Source: Natronolimnobius sp. AArcel1
GTDB taxonomy: Archaea > Halobacteriota > Halobacteria > Halobacteriales > Natrialbaceae
NCBI RefSeq assembly: GCF_011043775.1
Contig: NZ_JAAKXY010000005.1
Span: 496,001-560,000, forward strand
Length of the DNA: 64,000 nt
Reading direction: 5' to 3'
The position numbers and the translations under genes were made by a program. This document shows positions 26,403-34,451 of the stretch, piece after piece. How positions within the stretch are numbered: position 1 is the stretch's first letter; each line of letters begins with the position of its first letter. The notes below the pieces were generated by a model. The model was not told the origin of the DNA. It was given only the letters and a program-made list of their open reading frames with translations, and made no database searches.

Positions 26403-27326
26403 TTAATTATCGGCTGACTCAGTCACTGGCGGATTGCTTTCAGGTGGTCGTTCTGAAACTGGCAGTGAGGGTTGTAACTGCCCAGCAATTTTCCGGGCGG
26501 TGGGCAACTCTTGTGTTTTCACCGACTGGACCAATGCAAGCGCGCGACGCGCACGTGTTCGTTCCCACGACTCTTGTCGGTGTTCGTAGGTTCGAATCCC
26601 TCGTAAGAAGTCTGTTTTCGAGAACTCTGGCCAGTATGGGGTTGAAAAGAATACTGCGGCTTCATTCCCATTTGCATGCCACGGGAGAAAGTTCGACGTT
26701 CGCTCCCCACCTCCAGTTCTGATGATGAGATCGACATCACGAATTGGTTCCTCGTAGAGTTCGTTTTCGACCACCTCGAGGTCAATATCAGACGGATCAA
26801 TCACGCCAGATTCGACGTTCTCAGCAATACTGCGTGTGGCCTCGAGGAGCTGTGATCGACCACCATAAGCTAATGCAATATTGAGGGTGAATTTGTCGTA
26901 CGCTTGTGTCCGCTCGGTCGCGTACGTGATTGCATCCTGGACCCGGTCTGGGAGGCGGTGGGTTGCTCCAATGGCACGAATTTGGACTTCGTTCTGGTGG
27001 ACTCGATCTGCATCAGCAAAATCATGAAGTTTCTCACAAAACAGATCGAACAGTGGTTCGTTCTCTTCAGCCGGACGTTTGAAATTTTCAGTCGAGAACG
27101 CATACAGCGTCAATTCCTTGATCCCGAGTTCCTGGCACCATTCCAAAACCTGTTCTGTTGTTTGGGCGCCTGCTCGATGGCCTTGATGGTGGCTATTGCC
27201 TCGTTGGCGAGCGTAGCGCCGGTTCCCATCCTGGATAACGGCAACGTGAGTGGGAGTCCCAGTAACTTCCTCAGAGAGCACTCTCCCATACACTGCGTTT
27301 ACTTGATCCCGAATCCACCCCTTCAT
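26403..27326 (-). CDS. uppS: cis-prenyl (polyprenyl) diphosphate synthase, UppS type
   Basis: A 307-residue cis-prenyltransferase that extends prenyl diphosphates with isopentenyl diphosphate to make the dolichol-type lipid carrier of archaeal N-glycosylation. The catalytic Asp lies in 'VIQDGNRRYARQRGN' (haloarchaeal Q for the usual M). Other signatures are 'TLYAFSTENFKRP', 'NIALAYGGRSQLL', and 'IRTGGGERTSNFLPW' with 'PYWPEF'. The 40 residues after the core are a charged haloarchaeal extension. Start and stop are clean. The neighbouring surface proteins are plausible glycosylation clients, but no glycosyltransferase cluster is in the window. Confidence 0.92.
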   Translation of the reverse strand: MKGWIRDQVNAVYGRVLSEEVTGTPTHVAVIQDGNRRYARQRGNSHHQGHRAGAQTTEQVLEWCQELGIKELTLYAFSTENFKRPAEENEPLFDLFCEKLHDFADADRVHQNEVQIRAIGATHRLPDRVQDAITYATERTQAYDKFTLNIALAYGGRSQLLEATRSIAENVESGVIDPSDIDLEVVENELYEEPIRDVDLIIRTGGGERTSNFLPWHANGNEAAVFFSTPYWPEFSKTDFLRGIRTYEHRQESWERTRARRALALVQSVKTQELPTARKIAGQLQPSLPVSERPPESNPPVTESADN

Positions 27327-27496
27327 GATGTCTCTTACTAGATGTGTGGTTCATTTATGGTTTATGATGCATACAAAACAGATTGACAATATTTTTGCTG
27401 GATCACCGTCCATGGATGGCACTTCGGTCGTGGTGGAAGGTCAATTAAGAAAGGCAGGATCACTGTTCTTTTGTACGTTGTATTCAATTCATCAAT

Positions 27497-27629
27497 GGGT
27501 ACTTAGTTCAGTCTGGAAGAACAGCTGAATTGCAGGGGACGTTGTCGAGTGTGAGTCCGCGCGCGGCACACTCAGGGGGTGACGATATTGCCGCTCAGCA
27601 GGCCCGAGGTTCGAATCCTCGCGTACCCA
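27497..27629 (+). tRNA. Intron-containing tRNA-like gene, apparent anticodon UGC
   Basis: A full cloverleaf can be drawn. Acceptor GGGTACT (27497-27503) pairs with CGTACCC (27622-27628) with one mismatch at 7:66; discriminator A73. D-stem GTTC/GAAC encloses the loop AGTCTGGAA. Anticodon stem GCTGA/TCAGC (27524-27528 with 27595-27599). T-arm CGAGG-TTCGAAT-CCTCG is perfect. After stem base 31 come A32, U33, then TGC, A37. A 59-base insertion at about 27535-27593 has its own stem GAGTGTG/CACACTC (27547-27573). Near the junctions GCAG pairs with TTGC and a three-base bulge follows, as in archaeal bulge-helix-bulge introns. UGC reads as alanine, but pair 3:70 is G:C, not G:U. It may be a decayed or specialised tRNA. 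Confidence 0.65.
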
Positions 27630-27688
27630 TCCACAGTCGCATTTTGCACACGAAAATCACGTACAGTTTTGTGATGTGATTCGTTGGT

Positions 27689-28495
27689 ATGTGTATGACC
27701 AGTGAACGAGGAATCGAGCTGACAAAATATCTCGTCGATCATTACGACCTGTTAGACGTTCTCCGGGAGAAAGAGAGCCTCACGACTCAACAACTCCAGC
27801 AAAAACTCGATCAATCACGAGCAACAATCAATAGGCATCTGGCTACCCTTCGTGAGGCCGAGCTCGTTAAAACTACTAATGGAGTACACGCGCTTACAGA
27901 TTTTGGAGCGATAGTTCTCCAGGAGGTAGAAGGGCTTTGCCACCACTTCGATGTTTCAGCGCAGCTTCCGGTGCTCACTGAACAGCTTTATTCTTGTCCG
28001 GTTGAGTTTGAAACCCGTATCCTCACAGGAGCGACTGTGACGAAAGCAACATCTTCGAAACCCTATAAAATGCACGAGCGATATCTTGAATTTTGGGACG
28101 AAACAAACCGTGTGAAAGGTATCCGGAGTATTGGTGCCATCCCTCCCGATGTTGTCGAACGGCTTAAACCAAAACTCCGTGGCAATGTCGAAGTGGAAAG
28201 TCTTTGGACACATGACGCAGCCGTACAGTATCTCGAAACATATCCGGAAATCAAGTCACTGTGGCTGGAAGAGCCGAATGCCCAAATGCAGATCACTCAT
28301 GAGCCGATTCCAGTCCAGTTCGGACTGTTTGATCACAGGCTCGCGCTCACTGTTCACGACGAAGAGACGGGCTATCCCCGCGCACTCGTTGATACGGCAA
28401 ACCCCGATGCACTCAAATGGGCGAACGATCTCTTTGAATATTATCGTGATTTGTCACAGCCGCTGACCGCAGAATTAGCTGAAAGCAGGCGCTGA
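27689..28495 (+). CDS. Winged-helix regulator with FilR1-like ligand domain
   Basis: 268 residues. The N-terminal winged helix (about 10-80) has recognition helix 'QSRATINRHLATLREAELV'. The rest matches the FilR1/DUF1724 style regulatory domain of haloarchaeal and methanogen regulators: 'KMHERYLEFWDETNRVKGI', 'SIGAIPPDVVERL', 'LFDHRLALTVHDEETG', 'ANDLFEYYRDLSQPL'. The second Met (27695) is an alternative start. It is followed, convergently, by the halogenase-like gene and may regulate it, though no operator was identified. Confidence 0.8.
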   Translation: MCMTSERGIELTKYLVDHYDLLDVLREKESLTTQQLQQKLDQSRATINRHLATLREAELVKTTNGVHALTDFGAIVLQEVEGLCHHFDVSAQLPVLTEQLYSCPVEFETRILTGATVTKATSSKPYKMHERYLEFWDETNRVKGIRSIGAIPPDVVERLKPKLRGNVEVESLWTHDAAVQYLETYPEIKSLWLEEPNAQMQITHEPIPVQFGLFDHRLALTVHDEETGYPRALVDTANPDALKWANDLFEYYRDLSQPLTAELAESRR

Positions 28496-28499
28496 GCCC

Positions 28500-28596
28500 A
28501 TGGCCTCAGCAAGCACAAGCGAGTAGGGGTGAGGTAGTTCACAGAAATGCAAGGAGGAAGCCCACGACTTCAGTCGTGGGAGGAATCCGACATCCC
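28500..28596. repeat. Two solo IS200/IS605 ends in tandem
   Basis: AAGCGAGTAGGGGTGAGG then GTAGTTCAC (to 28542) matches the right end past 35747 and 18905. Next comes a separate hairpin CCCACGAC-TTCA-GTCGTGGG (28561-28580) followed by AGGAATCCGACAT, another right-end style. No transposase is attached. The repeats lie between two convergent genes, where they could also act as a terminator. Confidence 0.55.
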
Positions 28597-28601
28597 CAAA
28601 A

Positions 28602-30227
28602 TTACATCATTTCTGGTGTCTCGAAGTCAAAGAGTCCTTCGCGGATGTGTGTGGGTGCCTCCGTCTGTCCCCAAGTCAGCAATTCGGTGGTGACGGCAGG
28701 ATCAGCGCCATCGATGTGGCGTTCGTTTTCATTCCCCCAATCATAGAAGTTCTTAGGGAGCCAGTCGGCCTGCTTCAGCTCGTTGAAAATCGATTGTGCT
28801 GCCGTATCTGCATCGATCTTACCCTCAACATGAGTATTGAGAACATCAGCAGATCGTTCTAACAGCGCATTTTTTTCGGAGGCAAAGGGCGCGTTGTCCC
28901 CCGGACGAGGCACCTCGAGCAATTCCTCGAATTCATCCAAATCCCCGGATGAGAGATACTTCATGCAGTAGCGTTGGATATAGAGATCAGGAAACACGGA
29001 TTCGGCGAGTATCACCTGTGTCCAAGCATTCCAGAGATTGAACTTGCCAGTCGCCTTGTAGGCGTTGTTTACTAAGAGATCTGCCGTCTCCAACTGTCTC
29101 TGATGAAGGTCGTCAATCGGAGTGAACCGGTCAGTAGAAAAGTCATCTTCGGCAAATGCGTCCAAGAGAATGTTTGCCGATCGGAACACTGATTCGAACG
29201 TGTGAATCAACCCTTGAGAGTAAAGTGGGTCAACGAATCCATAGGTATGATTGGTCAGTAAGTGCCGATGACCAGTTGACTTGGAAGCACTTCGCTGCAA
29301 TCGACCTGTTCGGATCCACGGCATCACCGGCTCAACGGATTTGAGATGTCGTTCGATATCGGGGTACGCAGAAATAATCTCGTAAAACTCTTCCTCGGCA
29401 CTGAGCGTATCATCACGTGGGTAGGTGGCCCGGTCAAGCGTGAGTCCTACGCTCGCTTTTGTTTCTTCTGAACGCTCAAAGTTATCGAACGGGATAACCC
29501 AGATCCAACCGCCATCAAAGACATGATGGAGTGTGCCATCATGTAACCGGTTAGTTTGATTGGGATGATCGTCCTCGTCGATCAAATCGTCAAACGGATC
29601 AAGTCCCTCAACGTGCGTGAAAATCGCCCGGGTATCCGTTTCGATAGTCGGTGTTTCGTCTCGATATCCCATTTTTTCGGCGAGGATGGAGTTGCCGCCG
29701 GTTGCATCAATGAAGAAGGCACCTGTTGTTGAACCTTGACTGGTAGTCACAGTTACGTCGTCTTCGTTGATTTCTACGTCAGTTATCGGAGTTTCATCAA
29801 CATACTCCACGCCGTAGGAGCCTGCTGACTCAACGAGATAGTGGTCGATATGTTCGCGTACGAGATGACTCTCGTTGTAAAATGGCATGTCCGGAGGAAC
29901 CAGTTGATGGGCATGTTCACCCCTGAACGGCTGATCCTGTTCGTGATAAGCATATCCGACGGAGTGTTTAACCCCACAAGAATGAGTGATGTTATCAACG
30001 ATTTTGTTTGCATCACTAACGGTTTGTATTTCGGGAACATCGAAGTATTCGCCGACAATCCACATCCACACAGCACTTAATGGTAACATTCCTTCACCGA
30101 TTGCAAACCGTGGATGGGTTTTCGCCTCAATCATCAGAACGTCGAGGTCGTTTTTTGCAAGAATCATCGAAGTGGCTGATCCGGCAATTCCACTTCCACC
30201 AATGACTACATCATATGTGTCTTTCAC
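28602..30227 (-). CDS. Flavin-dependent halogenase-like FAD oxidoreductase
   Basis: 541 residues. The FAD-binding Rossmann motif is at the N-terminus ('VVIGGSGIAGSATSMILAK', G-x-G-x-x-G at 11-16). The hallmark W-x-W-x-I-P motif of tryptophan-halogenase-family enzymes is present at residues 241-246 (W-I-W-V-I-P), and a Lys at residue 87 in 'CGVKHSVGYAYHEQ' sits about where the catalytic Lys of the family lies. 'FIDATGGNSILAEKMGY' and 'GFVDPLYSQGLIHTFESV' are also family-like. Such enzymes use reduced FAD, chloride or bromide and oxygen to halogenate aromatic substrates. Related geranylgeranyl-reductase-type oxidoreductases are an alternative. No flavin reductase or peptide substrate gene is adjacent. 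Confidence 0.7.
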   Translation of the reverse strand: MKDTYDVVIGGSGIAGSATSMILAKNDLDVLMIEAKTHPRFAIGEGMLPLSAVWMWIVGEYFDVPEIQTVSDANKIVDNITHSCGVKHSVGYAYHEQDQPFRGEHAHQLVPPDMPFYNESHLVREHIDHYLVESAGSYGVEYVDETPITDVEINEDDVTVTTSQGSTTGAFFIDATGGNSILAEKMGYRDETPTIETDTRAIFTHVEGLDPFDDLIDEDDHPNQTNRLHDGTLHHVFDGGWIWVIPFDNFERSEETKASVGLTLDRATYPRDDTLSAEEEFYEIISAYPDIERHLKSVEPVMPWIRTGRLQRSASKSTGHRHLLTNHTYGFVDPLYSQGLIHTFESVFRSANILLDAFAEDDFSTDRFTPIDDLHQRQLETADLLVNNAYKATGKFNLWNAWTQVILAESVFPDLYIQRYCMKYLSSGDLDEFEELLEVPRPGDNAPFASEKNALLERSADVLNTHVEGKIDADTAAQSIFNELKQADWLPKNFYDWGNENERHIDGADPAVTTELLTWGQTEAPTHIREGLFDFETPEMM

Positions 30228-30336
30228 AGACGATCAGGCAACATTTGTACAAGACACTATAATATTCTCCGATATTTATGTGCATAGAACGAGAATGGCT
30301 AAATTCATGAGCAGGACTCAATTTATGAGTTCAGCT

Positions 30337-30417
30337 CATCTCGTCGGAACTCGAATCGTGACAACAGTGCCACGAGGATTGTTCTCTTGGATTTCGAGTT
30401 CACCGCCTATCTTCTTA
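30337..30417 (-). pseudogene. C-terminal remnant of a histidine kinase cut by the IS
   Basis: The minus strand reads K-K-I-G-G-E-L-E-I-Q-E-N-N-P-R-G-T-V-V-T then I-R-V-P-T-R-stop, the end of a HATPase domain. It is like 'IAGGAVSFEENDPTGTTV' of the kinase at 36604-38352. The frame runs directly into the left end of the IS at 30420. Beyond the right end the first 30 bases may continue it but no kinase core remains. Confidence 0.65.
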
Positions 30418-30419
30418 CA

Positions 30420-31862
30420 GCGAGAGAATCCCGGCGTTTACGCCGGGCGTGAATCGCGTCACTTAGCTACACGATTCACCGCCGGTAGCAGATCGGATAT
30501 TCAACGGTAATCAAAATGAATAAGTAGTTTCAACTACATAGGCTATGTATGGCGATTGAGGTCACACGCACCTACGTTGGTTCCATCCAGAACCACCGAC
30601 AAGTGAGTGATGGCCTTGATTCGCTCGGAGACTCTGCCTCGAAAATCTGGAACGTCGCACGCTGGACAGTAGATCGCATCTGGGATGAGACAGGCAAAAT
30701 CCCAGATGAGGGAACGCTCAAAGCGTACATGAAGAACCACCCCTGCTGGAAAGATCTGAACGCACAATCCAGTCAGAAAGTCATTGAAGAACTTTCTGAC
30801 GCTTTCCAGTCGTGGTTCGACCTGCGACACAAAGACGAGAAGGCGAATCCGCCCGGCTACCGCAAACACGGCGACACCCGACCAAAGAGTACAGTCACGT
30901 TCAAGGCCGACGGGTTCAAACACGATCCCGAAAACAACCGCGTTCGACTCTCAAAAGGCTCGAACCTCAAGGAGTATTGGTCGGACTTCGTCCTCTGCGA
31001 GTACCAGACCCGACCCGACGTTGACCTTTCAGAAGTCAACAGGGTACAGAACGTTCGAGCTGTCTGGAACGGCAACGAATGGGAACTCCACTTCGTCTGC
31101 AAAGTCGAACTCGAAACACTCGACTCAGCAGGTGACGAAGTGGCAGGAATTGACCTTGGTATCACGAACATCGCTACGGTCGCATTCCCTGATGGATACG
31201 TTCTCTACCCCGGCAACTCGCTCAAAGAGGACAAACACTATTTCAACCGTGCCGAGTACGATACTGAGGGTGAGAACGGCCCATCGAAAAAGTCGATGTG
31301 GGCACGTCAGAAACTCGCAGAACGCGAGACGCACTTCTACCACACACTCACAGACACAATTATCACCGAGTGCGTCGAGCGGGGTGTTGGAACGCTCGCA
31401 GTGAGCTGGCCCGAAGACGTACGAGAATCCGACTGGGGCAAGACCGGCAACAAGAAACTCCACACCTGGGCGTTCGACCGCATCTACCAGTACCTCGAAT
31501 ATAAAGGCGAGATTCGTGGCGTCGAGGTGCTAAAAGAGAACGAGTGGAACACCTCGAAGACGTGTTCACGATGTGGTGACGATACGAAGTCGAATCGTGT
31601 CGAACGCGGCCTGTACGTTTGCTCGTCGTGCGAGTTGGTCGGGAACGCGGATTGTAACGGGGCAGAGAATATGCGGCAGAAGATAACTCCGAGTCCTCAC
31701 GGTGAGGATAGGAGTAACGGCTGTGTGGCACAGCCATCGACATACCTGTTCGACCGCGAGAGCGGGACGTTCACCACGAGAGAACAGATTGTATCGTAGA
31801 CCGGCAAATATCCCACCCTGCGGTACGGGAAGCCGCGCCGTTTACGGCGCGGAGGATGTCAC
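30420..31862 (+). mobile_element. IS1341-type element, tnpB only, intact
   Basis: 1443 bp inserted directly 3' of TTAC (30416-30419). Left-end hairpin CCCGGCG/CGCCGGG (30431-30448, loop TTTA). Right-end hairpin CCGCGCCG/CGGCGCGG (31833-31852, loop TTTA) is followed by AGGATGTCAC. It carries a full-length tnpB. It is the probable parent type of the 372-bp element at 3100-3471 and the 83-bp relic at 16301-16383. Confidence 0.85.
30549..31799 (+). CDS. tnpB: TnpB, putative RNA-guided endonuclease
   Basis: 416 residues, uninterrupted. RuvC-I Asp202 in 'AGIDLGITNIATVAF', RuvC-II region 'LAVSWPEDVRESD' (Glu289 the likely metal ligand), zinc ribbon Cys339/342/358/361 and RuvC-III Asp368 in 'GNADCNGAEN'. 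TnpB is the ancestor of Cas12. It uses an omega-RNA from the element's right end to cut empty donor or target sites next to a TAM that equals the insertion target, here probably TTAC or TTTAC. With no tnpA in the element, movement would need a Y1 transposase in trans, and both tnpA genes in this window are broken. Confidence 0.88.
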   Translation: MAIEVTRTYVGSIQNHRQVSDGLDSLGDSASKIWNVARWTVDRIWDETGKIPDEGTLKAYMKNHPCWKDLNAQSSQKVIEELSDAFQSWFDLRHKDEKANPPGYRKHGDTRPKSTVTFKADGFKHDPENNRVRLSKGSNLKEYWSDFVLCEYQTRPDVDLSEVNRVQNVRAVWNGNEWELHFVCKVELETLDSAGDEVAGIDLGITNIATVAFPDGYVLYPGNSLKEDKHYFNRAEYDTEGENGPSKKSMWARQKLAERETHFYHTLTDTIITECVERGVGTLAVSWPEDVRESDWGKTGNKKLHTWAFDRIYQYLEYKGEIRGVEVLKENEWNTSKTCSRCGDDTKSNRVERGLYVCSSCELVGNADCNGAENMRQKITPSPHGEDRSNGCVAQPSTYLFDRESGTFTTREQIVS

Positions 31863-31882
31863 GCTGGCAACCAGACAATAAA
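31690..31882 (+). ncRNA. Predicted omega-RNA of the 30420-31862 element with 20-nt guide
   Basis: Inferred from family knowledge: the omega-RNA covers the tnpB 3' end and the right end, and the guide is the first bases outside. Visible structure: GGCTGTG-TGG-CACAGCC near 31713-31729 and the terminal hairpin 31833-31852. The guide would be GCTGGCAACCAGACAATAAA (31863-31882). Confidence 0.4.
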
Positions 31883-32002
31883 CGGAGTGCGTCTATTCCA
31901 GGTTGTGAAAGGAACTATCGAAAACGAGCACTTCAAACCCTGTCGCTTATTTCGATTGTTCGAATTTGAACACAACCACGCCTAGATTCGTCGACCAGAT
32001 AG

Positions 32003-32009
32003 TATATAT
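32003..32009 (+). promoter_or_regulatory. Probable TATA box of the 32034 kinase
   Basis: TATATAT centred 28 bases before the ATG at 32034, as in leaderless haloarchaeal genes. Confidence 0.5.
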
Positions 32010-32033
32010 CTGTGATCTCACTACTGCCTATCA

Positions 32034-34235
32034 ATGAACCCAGGGTCGATCCTCTATGTCGATCCAGATGTCACCCGACAAGAGCGAGTGGTCGTTGCTC
32101 TCGAGAATCACCTCGCCGACGTGGTAGTTGAGACAACTACGAGCGTCACAACGGCACTCGAGCGGGTGGCTGATCGGTCGGTCGACTGTCTCGTAAGTCG
32201 GTACGAACTCGCTGAGAGCGACGGCATTGAACTTCTTCGGCACACCCGAGATAACGCAGCCGACCTCCCGTTCGTGCTGGTCACAGACCAGGGATCTGAA
32301 GCACTCGCGAGCGAGGCGATTGCTGCTGATGTCACGGAGTACGTCCCGGTGAATGGTGATGACGAACTCGATCGACTGGTTTCACGCGTCAAATCCGCGA
32401 TCGACGAGGATCGATCACAGACTGTGTATCGCGACATCTTTGAGCTACTCGATGACGCAATCGTCATCCATGACCCAGAAACAGGTGACGCCGTCGACGT
32501 CAACCAAGCAGTCTGCGAACAGTTTGGGTACTCCTACAACGAAGCCTGCGAGTGCAATGCATCAGATCTGAGTGCGTGTAGCCAGCCGACTTCCGATCGC
32601 TCAGCTCAGGAGTGGATACGCCACACACTCGAGGAAGGGCCACAGCACACCGAGTGGGTATGCGAGACCGGCGACGGAAAGAAGTTTTGGGCAGACGTTC
32701 AACTAAAGCCGCTCTCGACTGGTACGAGCGATCGAGTTGTGGCACTCATTCGAGATATCACGAACCGGAAATTCCGGGAACAGGAACTGGCGTCGTTTCG
32801 CCAGGCAGTCGAACACGCTGGCCACTCGATTTACAGCACTGATACCGATGGCGAGATCCGCTATGTGAATCCAGCGTTCGAATCCATTACAGGATATACG
32901 ACAGAAGAAGCTATTGGGCAAACACCAAACATTCTCAAATCCGGCGAACACGACAGAGAGTTCTACCAAGACCTCTGGTCAACGATCCTCGCAGGAGAGG
33001 TTTGGCAACGTGAACTCATCAACGAACACAAAGACGGACATACGTACGCCATCAATCAAACAATCGCACCAATTACTGACGAAACAGGCGATATCGTTCG
33101 CTTCGTCGCCGTTAATGCAGACATCTCTGAACAGCGCCGGCGCGAGCGACAACTCCAGGAACTCTACGAGGCAACTACGGACTGGCTCGATGCGAAATCC
33201 CGACAGGATGTCTGTGAAATTGTCAGCGATCACCTGACTAATCTCCTTGAATTTGATCTCCATGGTCTCTATCTCTACGACGAAACCACGCACCGTCTCG
33301 AGCCAGCGACGGTCTCTACGGAAGCGACCACCAAGTTTGATGTCTTACCCACGTTCGAAGCGGGTGAGGCCATTGCTTGGGAGGTTTACGAATCGGGAGC
33401 ACCCAAGATGTACGACGATGTCAGCAACGATCCGGACGCGTACAACCCGTCGACCAACATCAGAAGCGAGTTACTCCACCCACTTGGTGAACACGGCGTC
33501 TTAATGATTGGCTCGGAACGCATCGAGGCGTTTACGGCTACCGACAAAACGTTCGCCAAAATTCTGGCATCGATGTTGACCGAGGTCCTCACCCGGATCG
33601 AACGTGAGTGTGATTTACAAGAGCAAAACAGTCGACTCGAGGAGTTCGCGACCGTCGTCTCGCATGACCTGCGAAACCCGCTTTCGATTGCGAGTGGACA
33701 TCTCGAACTTGCCCGGGAAACCGGTGAGGATGCCCACCTCGACGAGATTGAATACGCACATGATCGAATAACGCGGATTATTGAGGATCTCCTCTGGTTA
33801 GCTCATGAGGGACGAGGTATCGGCGAGACCAGACCCATTGATCTCGAACACATCGCTTCAGCCGCGTGGGCACATGTCGACACAGCGGAAGCGACACTAA
33901 AGATTGACTGGGATGGACGATTCGAGGCCGATTCCGATCGGTTACAACAGTTGTTTGAGAATCTGTTCCGAAATGCCGTTGAACATGGCGGTCACGACGT
34001 CACTGTTTCCGTCGGACGACTCGAAGACGGGTTCTTTCTCGAGGATGACGGTCCTGGAATTCCAGCACCAAAGCGCGACGAGATTCTCAAAACCGGTTAT
34101 ACCACATCATCAGACGGGACAGGATACGGTCTTTCAATTGTCCAGACAATCATTGAGGCCCACGGCTGGAGCCTCGAGGTCTGTAACAGTCAGGATGGCG
34201 GAGCCCGGTTTGAGGTCCACGGTGTGCTGTCCTGA
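32034..34235 (+). CDS. Sensor kinase with degenerate receiver, two PAS, GAF, HisKA, HATPase
   Basis: 733 residues. The N-terminal receiver-like domain (1-125) has 'LVSRYELAESDG' where active receivers read S-D-Y-D-M-P, so the phospho-acceptor is Arg56. The usual Lys near the end is missing too ('YVPVNGDDE'). PAS domains at about 135-250 and 255-375, GAF at about 385-525. HisKA follows with 'TVVSHDLRNPLSIASGH', and HATPase with 'LFRNAVEHG', 'LEDDGPGIP' and 'GYGLSIVQTIIEAHGW'. The kinase core looks intact, so the pseudo-receiver probably gives constitutive or ligand-controlled regulation. A decayed IS begins immediately after the stop, in the same frame. Confidence 0.92.
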   Translation: MNPGSILYVDPDVTRQERVVVALENHLADVVVETTTSVTTALERVADRSVDCLVSRYELAESDGIELLRHTRDNAADLPFVLVTDQGSEALASEAIAADVTEYVPVNGDDELDRLVSRVKSAIDEDRSQTVYRDIFELLDDAIVIHDPETGDAVDVNQAVCEQFGYSYNEACECNASDLSACSQPTSDRSAQEWIRHTLEEGPQHTEWVCETGDGKKFWADVQLKPLSTGTSDRVVALIRDITNRKFREQELASFRQAVEHAGHSIYSTDTDGEIRYVNPAFESITGYTTEEAIGQTPNILKSGEHDREFYQDLWSTILAGEVWQRELINEHKDGHTYAINQTIAPITDETGDIVRFVAVNADISEQRRRERQLQELYEATTDWLDAKSRQDVCEIVSDHLTNLLEFDLHGLYLYDETTHRLEPATVSTEATTKFDVLPTFEAGEAIAWEVYESGAPKMYDDVSNDPDAYNPSTNIRSELLHPLGEHGVLMIGSERIEAFTATDKTFAKILASMLTEVLTRIERECDLQEQNSRLEEFATVVSHDLRNPLSIASGHLELARETGEDAHLDEIEYAHDRITRIIEDLLWLAHEGRGIGETRPIDLEHIASAAWAHVDTAEATLKIDWDGRFEADSDRLQQLFENLFRNAVEHGGHDVTVSVGRLEDGFFLEDDGPGIPAPKRDEILKTGYTTSSDGTGYGLSIVQTIIEAHGWSLEVCNSQDGGARFEVHGVLS

Positions 34236-34451
34236 GAAGTATATCGAGCGAAACCAACCACAGACCTCGTGAAGTTTATCAACACGGTCAAGGGCGCGAC
34301 CGCCCGCCGTATCCGCAACGAGTACTCGGACGAACTGAAGACCGAACTGTGGGGCGACTCGTTCTGGAACGACTCGTACTGCCTCATCTCGACGGGGCAG
34401 GTGTCGCTGGATGTGCTGAAACAGTACGTAGAGGACCAACGCGAGAACTGA
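34236..34451 (+). pseudogene. tnpA 3' fragment (IS200 Y1 transposase)
   Basis: Starts right after the kinase stop, in the same frame: Y-R-A-K-P-T-T-D-L-V-K-F-I-N, then 'TVKGATARRIRNEYSDELK', 'LWGDSFWNDSYCLISTGQ' and 'LDVLKQYVEDQ' with the catalytic-tyrosine helix. The N-terminal half with the HUH motif is missing. The stop overlaps the tnpB start (34449-34453). Confidence 0.8.
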
